Positions 1 through 5,880 of a DNA stretch of 7,415 nucleotides are shown piece after piece. The position numbers were made by a program, and so were the translations under genes. The notes beneath the pieces were generated by a model. The model did no database searches, was not told the origin of the DNA, and was given only the letters and a program-made list of their open reading frames with translations. Origin of the DNA: an uncultured Chlamydiae bacterium (GTDB lineage: Bacteria; Chlamydiota; Chlamydiia; Chlamydiales; SM23-39); the NCBI GenBank assembly GCA_903909295.1, contig CAIVVG010000111.1, positions 1-7,415 on the forward strand, given 5' to 3'. Every line of letters begins with the position of its first letter. The first letter of the stretch is position 1.

Positions 1-354
1 AATTTTGCTTTTGTTGCGCTTCGAATCGTAGTTTATTTTTAATACACGAGAATTAAAAATCATATGTTCATACAATTTCTTTGCCTTGCAATAATTCTTT
101 ATGTAAATAAAAATCACCTCAGAAGGGATGCGCTCAGTAATATCAATGCCATCAGGTAAAGGATAATCAAAATAAGCTACCTGTCTCGCCAAGTCATGCA
201 GCCGTAAGTCCGCGTAACAATTACTCGGATGCCACGTCCCCCCAACATCGTCATTCTTCTCATATAAATCGACTGGGTGTCCCTTTTCTAATAAAGTCCG
301 TAAAACTCCTATTCCACACCAACCTGCGCCTATCACAGCTATTTTATCTGCCAT
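1..354 (-). CDS. Flavin-dependent monooxygenase (FMO/BVMO-like), N-terminal 118 residues, cut by window edge
   Basis: The reading frame begins with ATG at 354 and runs off the left edge of the window. The translation opens MADKIAVIGAGWCGIGVL, a Rossmann FAD-binding fold with GxGxxG (GAGWCG, about residues 9-14). An acidic residue follows at the end of the second strand (DLYEKN), then DVGGTWH, which matches the GG-x-W element typical of class B flavin monooxygenases (FMO, Baeyer-Villiger and N-hydroxylating types). Known family members use NADPH and O2 to oxygenate N, S or C atoms; the substrate cannot be told from this part, and the NADPH-binding half is outside the window. AAAGGA at 363-368 lies 8 nt before the ATG. 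The start shares one base with the stop of the upstream AlkB-like gene (TAATG), so translational coupling is likely. Family confidence is high; the exact subfamily is open. Confidence 0.85.
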   Translation of the reverse strand, partial: MADKIAVIGAGWCGIGVLRTLLEKGHPVDLYEKNDDVGGTWHPSNCYADLRLHDLARQVAYFDYPLPDGIDITERIPSEVIFIYIKNYCKAKKLYEHMIFNSRVLKINYDSKRNKSKI

Positions 355-1451
355 TATAATTGTCCTTTATTTTCATACTCGTCCCGCAATCGATAGATCT
401 CTTTTATCCGTGGATTCACTACCCTATACCAAAGACTAGGAATAAGAGAGAGGAGAAACGTCGCCGACAATCCAAAGGGATAAAGAGGCCCTTTGGACAG
501 CACTTTCAGGTGAGGATAACGACATAACTGAAAGAGGTGGTGATGTGCATGGTGCGTTGCGTTGAAGGACTGCTTACTAGAGATAAAATGGTTGAATGCC
601 CAAACATTCATGAACGTGAATTCTTCGTACGTCCCATCTGCCTTTAAACGGCGAGTGAGTCCGTAATGCTGATTATAAGTAGATGCCACAAACATCAATG
701 TGGATAGGGCGGCTTGCGCCAAAAAAAACAGAGCACTCTTGTATCCAAAAAAACCATCAATCAATGCAGTCATGATCACTGATACAGACAGCCATTTTAA
801 CAGAGGATTTTTTGAAATATGGAAAAATGGAATTCCCGACAGCCTACAAAGCTCTTTTTGCTTTTCCCACGCATACCGATAGTTGTGAATAATTGCATGA
901 TAAACATACGAATAAATGGATTGATTGATTCTCGCATGAGAGGAATCATCCGGCGTACAAGAAATATCGGGATGATGGTGATAAAATAGGTGTTCATATT
1001 CATGTACACTCCAAAACTCTAGGCTGCCAAAAAATCTAGCAATATTTTTTTCAACTGAACTCTCTTTATGGAAATATTCATGACATATCGTAAGTGCTAT
1101 GGAACCTGCGAATCCAATCGGAAAGAGATAAAAAACCCAAGGACCTAAACGGCGTTGATCACTCGCAATATACACTCCTAGAGCCAAGGTCACGAGGTGC
1201 AATAGTAGAAAACTTCCGGGCAAGAGCTGATCCACCCAGGAAGAGAGCCTCCCATCATTTTCAGGAGTGGCAATAACTTCATCATAAGAATACAGTTTAT
1301 CGCGAGGAACAAAAAAATCCAGAACAATAGAAACAGATATAACCAATAAAATAACACACATAAATAATGCAGGACGATTGGTTACAAATGACATTATCAC
1401 TGAAATCGGAAGTAGACACGGAATCAAAAAACCATATTTACCATTTCCCAT
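354..1451 (-). CDS. AlkB/XylM-type membrane di-iron monooxygenase (fatty-acid desaturase superfamily), 365 aa
   Basis: This is a probable integral-membrane non-heme di-iron oxygenase that hydroxylates or otherwise oxidises a hydrophobic substrate at the membrane. Histidine clusters match the AlkB pattern in order: HEYFHK (124-129, AlkB HExxHK), EHLFYHH (153-159, AlkB EHxxxHH, followed by TPDD as in AlkB TPED), YNQHYGL (259-265, AlkB NYxxHYG) and HHAHH (300-304, AlkB HxxHH) followed by RYP. Hydrophobic segments lie near 8-22, 28-48, 77-95, 104-122, 218-235, 239-258 and 324-341. Length is slightly below the roughly 400 aa of classic AlkB. I chose the ATG at 1451 over one at 1499 because GAGGTG (1457-1462) sits 5 nt before it; the longer form would overlap the upstream gene by 38 nt and add a charged, non-family-like tail. 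No rubredoxin is nearby, so the upstream reductase is the likely electron donor. Desaturase or aromatic/alkyl hydroxylase activity cannot be separated from sequence alone. Confidence 0.85.
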   Translation of the reverse strand: MGNGKYGFLIPCLLPISVIMSFVTNRPALFMCVILLVISVSIVLDFFVPRDKLYSYDEVIATPENDGRLSSWVDQLLPGSFLLLHLVTLALGVYIASDQRRLGPWVFYLFPIGFAGSIALTICHEYFHKESSVEKNIARFFGSLEFWSVHEYEHLFYHHHPDISCTPDDSSHARINQSIYSYVYHAIIHNYRYAWEKQKELCRLSGIPFFHISKNPLLKWLSVSVIMTALIDGFFGYKSALFFLAQAALSTLMFVASTYNQHYGLTRRLKADGTYEEFTFMNVWAFNHFISSKQSFNATHHAHHHLFQLCRYPHLKVLSKGPLYPFGLSATFLLSLIPSLWYRVVNPRIKEIYRLRDEYENKGQL

Positions 1452-1461
1452 ATTATCACCT

Positions 1462-3669
1462 CTAAATCTCAATTGTTCTGCTGACCGGACTTCCCGCATG
1501 TATAAATTCTTCTACCTTGATCCTGTCTGTAGGTATCTGACACATTTTTAAATACTTAACAACAAATTGCTCAAAGTCCTTGGGACCACAGACATAAAAT
1601 TTACACCCTGCCAACTCTCTGCAGGCCTGGTCTATAGCATCCTCACTCAGTCGATGATGGTCCGCCGTGGCTCTCAGTTGAATGGTAATATTTTTCTGCG
1701 CTGCTGTCATGGATTTCCATTCTTCCATGAGAATGAAATCCTTATCCGTTTTACAAGAATAATCAATATGCAAACGAGATTCCTTAAAATGGGCTACCAA
1801 ATATCTTGCAAATGCCAGAGCAGGAGTCACTCCAATCCCTCCCACAAAACAAACAATTGGAACATCTGGCTCGGGTGTTAAAATAAAATCTCCTCGTGGC
1901 TGGGAAATGCGAATCAGCGAACTGTCGTTTGCCTGATCAAACAGCCAATTGGAAAAAGCTCCCTGCGGCTCCCTTTTCACAGTGATTTCGATAAAACGAT
2001 CTCGATCCGGTACTGAAGTTAGCGTATAGCTCCTGCTCACGAACTGACCACTGATCATCGCTTGAATAACAATATGCTGCCCGGGCTGATAGCTATACGG
2101 AGCAGAATCTGTTATACCCAAATAACTTGAAGAGTCGGTTTTTGTCTGGGGACCCTCCTTGCCAAATTCCCCACTCTTCAAGTTATTTGGGTATAGGAGG
2201 AACCTAAAAGAACAGATATTTGAAGTGAGGGGTATTTTTTCAATGAACCGAACGGCAGTCCACGCTTGCATGCCTAAAAGCTCGACGATTCTAGGCTGAC
2301 AAGTACCGCATACACTTCCGGCCCCGGTTTTCTTGATCACGTCACCTAGATTATTCACACCTTGAGACATCGCATCATAGATGGTTCCTTTAGATACCTT
2401 CATACAGAAACAGACGGTTTCATTTCTTTGTTCCGAAGGAAGGATCTTGCATTTTGCGAGATTTAACTTTCCTGTTTTTTTGAAGAACTCAATCTGCTCG
2501 TCACTGATCTTATCTTGTTGCAAAATCAAGCCACAAACTTCACCCAACTCATCCCACTCGCCAAAACAGGAAACTCCAAGGAGTTTGTGATGGAGAATCA
2601 TCAATCTTCGTCGAATATCCGCACCACGAGAAAAATGTACAGTTTCTGCAGCATCCAGTTCACTATGCGACATGGCGAAAATGGGCATCCCAATCACTTT
2701 TGATGTTGTAACAAGGCGCCCTTCTTCCAAATGATAACGAGCATTAATGGATTTTAAATTAAGAAATTTACTGTGGTACAGTTTAACGCTGCCTTGATTT
2801 AAAATGGGGTAAAGATTTTTCAGCTCACGAACCAATTGCTGTAACTCAGGAGATTCTTTACAAAGCTTGCGAAATGCATCTCCCTTAAAGGAGAGCAATC
2901 GGAGATTTCCCTTTGCAATCGCTATGCCTGTACGCGGGATTTGCTCCAAAACTCCCAACTCTCCAAATAATTCTCCCGCGCCCAGCTCTGTCCTATGCGC
3001 CGAAGCATCTTGTGCCAGGAACTCGATCACCACCTCTCCTGAGAGGATAAAATAGGATCGATCAGCAGCCTCTCGAGCTTTAAAAATAACTTGCCCGTCT
3101 GAATAATTGAGCACCTCTCCTAGGTCATTTTTTAGCACGCTGGATTGAATCGGGCCAAATGCCGCTAGGTTTTCTAAAAGTTCCTGTTCTCCGATCTTTT
3201 TTAATATATCTCCCACATTGGAATTTAAAATTTTTTGGTATACGGAATGAGAGATGGCGTAAAGAGTTGTTTTAGCAAGAGTTTTTGCACTGGCATTTCT
3301 TTTTTCTGGCAGACTCCCTAAAAGGGCTTGTTCTCCAAAAAAATCTCCAGCTTCAAGACGGGCAAGCACAATTTCAGTATTCCCCTCTGGAGGAACGAAA
3401 TATATACTGACAACCCCGCTTTTAATGAGATAAAAGTTATCTCCATCAGAATTTTGTTTAAAAATGGTCTCGCCACTTTCGTAATAAATCGGCTGAATAG
3501 ATTTTGTGACTAATCTTTTTTGTTCATTCGTCAATTTATCAAATAAATAGACACTTCCAAGTAGCCTCTGAATAGATGCGTCTTGGCCCCCAAATCGGAT
3601 GGACAATTTTACAAGCCAGGATTTTATTTTTTGGATGAGGTTTTGTTGTTTCGAATAAATGACTTTCAT
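1462..3669 (-). CDS. Fusion reductase: two cNMP-binding domains, NirB-like linker, BFD [2Fe-2S] domain, FAD/NAD(P)H oxidoreductase, 735 aa
   Basis: Probable electron-transfer subunit for the oxygenase that follows it. Two cyclic-nucleotide-binding domains lie at about 40-160 and 165-285. Their phosphate-binding cassettes are visible: FGEQALLGSLPEKRNASA (111-128) and FGELGVLEQIPRTGIAIA (235-252), with R124 and R246 as candidate phosphate ligands. Residues about 325-400 resemble the region of NirB-type reductases that precedes the BFD domain (GMPIFAM, then RRRLMILHHKLLGVSCFG). A BFD-type [2Fe-2S] domain follows, with C420, C422, C454 and C457 (CFC, CGTC). An FNR-type module then runs from about 468 to the end: RSYTLTS (546-552, FAD), GAFSNWL (570-576), GGIGVTP (610-616, NAD(P)) and CGPKDF (694-699). 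There is no C-terminal plant-type ferredoxin. Residues about 494-524 look inserted and are encoded by a DNA palindrome. Start: ATG at 3669 with AAGGAGG close upstream (about 3 nt spacing, short). The next gene begins 10 nt after the stop. Confidence 0.88.
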   Translation of the reverse strand: MKVIYSKQQNLIQKIKSWLVKLSIRFGGQDASIQRLLGSVYLFDKLTNEQKRLVTKSIQPIYYESGETIFKQNSDGDNFYLIKSGVVSIYFVPPEGNTEIVLARLEAGDFFGEQALLGSLPEKRNASAKTLAKTTLYAISHSVYQKILNSNVGDILKKIGEQELLENLAAFGPIQSSVLKNDLGEVLNYSDGQVIFKAREAADRSYFILSGEVVIEFLAQDASAHRTELGAGELFGELGVLEQIPRTGIAIAKGNLRLLSFKGDAFRKLCKESPELQQLVRELKNLYPILNQGSVKLYHSKFLNLKSINARYHLEEGRLVTTSKVIGMPIFAMSHSELDAAETVHFSRGADIRRRLMILHHKLLGVSCFGEWDELGEVCGLILQQDKISDEQIEFFKKTGKLNLAKCKILPSEQRNETVCFCMKVSKGTIYDAMSQGVNNLGDVIKKTGAGSVCGTCQPRIVELLGMQAWTAVRFIEKIPLTSNICSFRFLLYPNNLKSGEFGKEGPQTKTDSSSYLGITDSAPYSYQPGQHIVIQAMISGQFVSRSYTLTSVPDRDRFIEITVKREPQGAFSNWLFDQANDSSLIRISQPRGDFILTPEPDVPIVCFVGGIGVTPALAFARYLVAHFKESRLHIDYSCKTDKDFILMEEWKSMTAAQKNITIQLRATADHHRLSEDAIDQACRELAGCKFYVCGPKDFEQFVVKYLKMCQIPTDRIKVEEFIHAGSPVSRTIEI
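2113..2195. repeat. Perfect 23-bp inverted repeat with 37-nt spacer inside the reductase gene
   Basis: Bases 2113-2135 (starting TATACCCAAATAACTTG) are the exact reverse complement of 2173-2195. The spacer contains a smaller complementary pair (TGGGGA with TCCCCA). In the reductase frame the arms encode YPNNLKS and SYLGIT, which bound a stretch of about 30 polar residues between the first beta strand of the FAD-binding domain (FRFLLYP) and its usual continuation YSYQPGQ. Related FNR proteins normally have only a short loop here. The arrangement resembles in-frame palindromic elements known in Rickettsia, but the identity of this one is unknown. The transcript would form a long stable hairpin. 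Confidence 0.85.
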
Positions 3670-3685
3670 TAACCTCCTTATACCT
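3663..3685 (-). promoter_or_regulatory. Shine-Dalgarno of the reductase gene, supplied by the proximal copy of the target-site duplication
   Basis: On the minus strand the sequence is GTATAAGGAGGTTAATG. AAGGAGG is a near-perfect anti-SD match but lies only 3 nt from the ATG at 3669. The GTATAAGGAG part is one copy of the direct repeat that flanks the MITE-like element, so the duplication left the ribosome site intact while moving everything upstream about 280 bp away. Confidence 0.6.
3674..3685. repeat. Left copy of direct repeat CTCCTTATACCT (target-site duplication)
   Basis: CTCCTTATACCT occurs here and again at 3955-3966, flanking the inverted-repeat element. If the element termini are CT...AG, the last two bases here belong to the element and the true duplication is the 10 bp CTCCTTATAC. 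Confidence 0.75.
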
Positions 3686-3796
3686 GATCGTTAACCACAA
3701 GTCTTGTTGTTTTAGCAAAGTTACCAGATAACGCTGCGAGACGCGCGTAAGGATGTACAGGATGCGGGAGAAGCCACGCCCCCCAGACTCCGTCGG

Positions 3797-3818
3797 CCAA
3801 AGGACTTTCGTCCTTTGG
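3797..3818. repeat. Central hairpin of the MITE (9-bp stem, TTTC loop)
   Basis: CCAAAGGAC at 3797-3805 pairs perfectly with GTCCTTTGG at 3810-3818 around a 4-nt loop. It lies near the middle of the large inverted repeat and caps the cruciform. Confidence 0.7.
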
Positions 3819-3834
3819 AATCCTCTTTTTGGGG

Positions 3835-3851
3835 TGCAGGGCCTCCCTGCA
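3835..3851. repeat. Second hairpin of the MITE (7-bp stem, 3-nt loop)
   Basis: TGCAGGG at 3835-3841 pairs with CCCTGCA at 3845-3851 around CCT. It lies in the right half only; the corresponding left part (GATGCGGGAGAAGCCACGCC) has diverged, so the hairpin may be a later local change. Confidence 0.6.
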
Positions 3852-3954
3852 TCCTGTATATCCTTAGGCGCGTCTCGCGCCCTTATCCTTAGCCGCCTTG
3901 CAGCGTTATCCTGTTCACCTGGCTGAATAAACAAGACTTGTGGGTAACGATTAG

Positions 3955-3966
3955 CTCCTTATACCT
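3955..3966. repeat. Right copy of direct repeat CTCCTTATACCT (target-site duplication)
   Basis: Identical over 12 bases to 3674-3685. It lies immediately outside the right inverted repeat, which ends ...CGATTAG at 3954. Confidence 0.75.
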
Positions 3967-3971
3967 ATAAA
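3966..3971 (+). promoter_or_regulatory. Possible -10 box (TATAAA) for the plus-strand gene cluster
   Basis: TATAAA at 3966-3971 is 22 nt before the ATG at 3994 and is the best -10-like hexamer in the short gap before the 196-aa gene. No good -35 lies 16-18 nt upstream; TTGTGG at 3939-3944 is 21 nt away and inside the MITE. If this is the promoter, the insertion replaced its upstream half. Weak evidence. Confidence 0.25.
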
Positions 3972-3993
3972 ATGGAAAAAAGATAAATGAAAA

Positions 3994-4584
3994 ATGGATA
4001 TTTCTTTTAAGATGCGGTATATGGAATCGTACACCCCCCCTGTCGGCCCGAGAGATCCTTATGACCGGTACCGTGTCGAAGAAATCCAGCAGGACCGGAG
4101 GGGCTCTTTTGGGGAAAAACCCGAAGACCCAAACAAGCCAAAGCCCAGCCTTTTGCTCTACATTTTGTTTCTCTTGAGGAAGTTGTTTCACCTTTTTGAG
4201 ATCCCGCTCCAGAGAAAAACTCCCTCCAGCAGCCGTATTCACTTGCTGCTCTTGAGGGGGGAGCTCGAGACGCTCAAGAGGGAAAACAAGAGCCAAGATA
4301 CCCTGTTTCTCCACCGGATGGCCGAAATCTGGCGCAAACTGCTCGACGATCAACAAAATGCTCCGGCATTGAGCCCTTTTTTGGGAAAGATCCAATCCTA
4401 TCCAGAGGGGCAACAGCATACCCTCGGCTACTACTTGACTGAGTATCTGGGAGAAAAGTGGCTTCCATTCCCCTTCATGGACCTGGTATCGAAGCTACAC
4501 CTCGACCACACCCACAATCCCATGAACAGCACCCTCCACCACTGGACACTCCAGATTGACTCTCTGCTCCCCCTTTTGGTATAG
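3994..4584 (+). CDS. Unrecognised 196-aa protein encoded directly upstream of hisS
   Basis: I do not recognise a family. The N-terminal 50 residues are polar and rich in Pro, Arg, Asp and Glu (TPPVGPRDPYDRYRVEEIQQ). One hydrophobic stretch follows at about 52-69 (SLLLYILFLLRKLFHLF), possibly a single membrane anchor or an amphipathic helix. A mostly helical, charged C-terminal half contains YYLTEYLGEKWLPFPFMDLV. There is no signal peptide or recognisable catalytic motif. In-frame ATGs at 3994, 4012 and 4021 could all serve as the start; none has a clear Shine-Dalgarno, so the longest is given without conviction. The stop is 12 nt before hisS, and codon and base use resemble hisS rather than the AT-richer operon to the left, which supports a real, resident gene co-transcribed with hisS. 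An open frame of this length with a tight junction makes it likely coding. Confidence 0.7.
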   Translation: MDISFKMRYMESYTPPVGPRDPYDRYRVEEIQQDRRGSFGEKPEDPNKPKPSLLLYILFLLRKLFHLFEIPLQRKTPSSSRIHLLLLRGELETLKRENKSQDTLFLHRMAEIWRKLLDDQQNAPALSPFLGKIQSYPEGQQHTLGYYLTEYLGEKWLPFPFMDLVSKLHLDHTHNPMNSTLHHWTLQIDSLLPLLV

Positions 4585-4596
4585 TCTCCTAGTTAT

Positions 4597-5880
4597 ATGG
4601 ACTTGAATGCCCCTAAAGGAACTTTTGACGTCTTGCCCTACGGCACAGACGAAACTTGGCGCCTCTCTTCGCTTTGGCAGTATGTCGAAGCAGTGGCCCG
4701 TCAAACCGCTACCGATTACGGCTACGGTGAGATGCGAACCCCTATCTACGAGAGGGAAGAGCTCTTCAAGCGCGGAGTGGGGGATTCCTCCGACATCGTG
4801 ACCAAGGAGATGTTTACCTTCACTGACAAAGGGGACCGGCCGATGTGCCTGAGACCAGAAGGGACTTCCTCTGTCATGCGCTCTTTTCTGGAGCACAAAC
4901 TCGGCGCTCTACGGGGGACCCATAAGTTTTTCTATATCGGACCGATGTTTCGCTACGAGCGCCCTCAATCAGGACGGTACCGACAACACCACCAGTTTGG
5001 GATCGAGGCCATTGGCGTCGCGGGGCCCGAGCAAGATGCTGAGGTGATCGACCTCCTCTACACCTTTTACCAGCGACTGGGCATTAAAGATCTGAAAGTA
5101 CACATCAATACGGTGGGCGATCCGGCCTCCCGCTTGGGCTTTCGAACCGCTCTGATGGACTTTTTGCGCCCGCAGTTTGCGGAGCTCTCCCCCGATAGTC
5201 AGATCCGTTTTGAGAAAAATCCTTTGCGCATCCTCGACTCCAAAGACCCCAAAGACAAACAGCTCCTGAAAGGGTCTCCTTCCATTTTGGACTATCTGAC
5301 TCCTGAGGCCAAAGAGCATTTTGCCCAAGTTCGCGCGCTGCTCGAAAAAATCGGGATCCCTTACGTGGTCGATGACCGCCTTGTCAGAGGACTGGACTAC
5401 TACAACAAGACGGTCTTTGAGGTGGTTGCGGGCCAGCTCGGCGCTCAAAACACCATTGGCGGAGGGGGCCGTTTTGACGGGCTCATCTCCACCTTTGGAG
5501 GCCCCGATCTTCCCGCTGCGGGTTGGGCCTCCGGGTTGGAGCGAGTGATTCATGTGCTCCTGGCACAAGGGCTCCCCTGGACGCCAGCGGTCACCCCGTT
5601 TGTCTACTTTGTCCCGCTCGGAGATGAGGCCAGGGAACAGTGCTTTTTGCTCGCCACCGCTTGCAGACATGCAAAGATCCCCTGCGACATCGAACTCCAA
5701 GCCAAGAAAATGCAAACGGCGCTCCAAAATGCGACGAAAATCGGCGCCACCTACTCCGTCATCCTCGGCACCGAAGAGCTCTCCCAGCAAAAAGGTCAGC
5801 TCAAAAATCTCCACACAAGAGAGCAAAAAGAGGTGCCCTTCGATCAACTCATCTTCACCCTGAAGGATCTCTATGTTTAA
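4597..5880 (+). CDS. hisS: Histidine--tRNA ligase (HisRS), 427 aa
   Basis: Class II aminoacyl-tRNA synthetase that activates histidine with ATP and charges tRNA-His in the cytoplasm. Visible class II and HisRS signatures in order: N-terminal APKGTFDVLP (5-14), motif 1 region RTPIYEREELFKRGVG (47-62), CLRPEGT (84-90), motif 2 with FYIGPMFRYERPQSGRYRQ (112-130), the histidine-binding motif LVRGLDYYNKTVFE (262-275), GGGGRFDGL (288-296) and motif 3 GWASGLERV (319-327). The remaining 95 or so residues form the anticodon-binding domain. Length is normal for bacterial HisRS and no key residue is missing. The ATG at 4597 has no clear Shine-Dalgarno; the preceding stop is 12 nt away, so it may depend on read-through from the upstream gene. 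The 3' end overlaps mip by 8 nt. In Chlamydia, as I recall, aspS follows hisS; here it does not. Confidence 0.97.
   Translation: MDLNAPKGTFDVLPYGTDETWRLSSLWQYVEAVARQTATDYGYGEMRTPIYEREELFKRGVGDSSDIVTKEMFTFTDKGDRPMCLRPEGTSSVMRSFLEHKLGALRGTHKFFYIGPMFRYERPQSGRYRQHHQFGIEAIGVAGPEQDAEVIDLLYTFYQRLGIKDLKVHINTVGDPASRLGFRTALMDFLRPQFAELSPDSQIRFEKNPLRILDSKDPKDKQLLKGSPSILDYLTPEAKEHFAQVRALLEKIGIPYVVDDRLVRGLDYYNKTVFEVVAGQLGAQNTIGGGGRFDGLISTFGGPDLPAAGWASGLERVIHVLLAQGLPWTPAVTPFVYFVPLGDEAREQCFLLATACRHAKIPCDIELQAKKMQTALQNATKIGATYSVILGTEELSQQKGQLKNLHTREQKEVPFDQLIFTLKDLYV

Larger units (their letters stand above)
3684..3954. mobile_element. MITE-like palindromic element, about 271 bp, no coding capacity
   Basis: The ends form 25-bp terminal inverted repeats: 3684-3708 reads CTGATCGTTAACCACAAG onward, and the reverse complement of 3930-3954 reads CTAATCGTTACCCACAAG onward, with 23 of 25 positions matching. 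The similarity continues inward through AGATAACGCTGC (left) and GGATAACGCTGC (right), then through a block starting GCGAGACGCGC at 3736-3770 whose inverted copy is near 3843-3878, so the whole element can fold on itself. The centre carries two further hairpins. A 10-12 bp direct repeat flanks it. A 10 bp duplication and CT...AG ends would fit a non-autonomous derivative of an IS4-type element, but this is an inference. No transposase is in the window. Its position between divergent genes may affect transcription of both. Confidence 0.75.

Noticed and set aside
1452..1499. ATG at 1499 as start of the AlkB-like gene
   Set aside because: It would overlap the reductase gene by 38 nt and has no ribosome site, whereas the ATG at 1451 has GAGGTG at ideal spacing.
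3835..3851. GC-rich hairpin in the MITE as a rho-independent terminator
   Set aside because: It is not followed by a T-run on either strand and is not placed at the end of a gene.
3670..3993. tRNA, small RNA gene or riboswitch in the intergenic region
   Set aside because: The strong secondary structure is explained by the inverted-repeat element with flanking direct repeats; no cloverleaf or known riboswitch core was seen.
3539..4419. Minus-strand open frames crossing the MITE and the 196-aa gene
   Set aside because: They run through inverted repeats and the coding strand of neighbouring genes; translations are low-complexity and rich in Arg and Pro, with no family resemblance or ribosome site.
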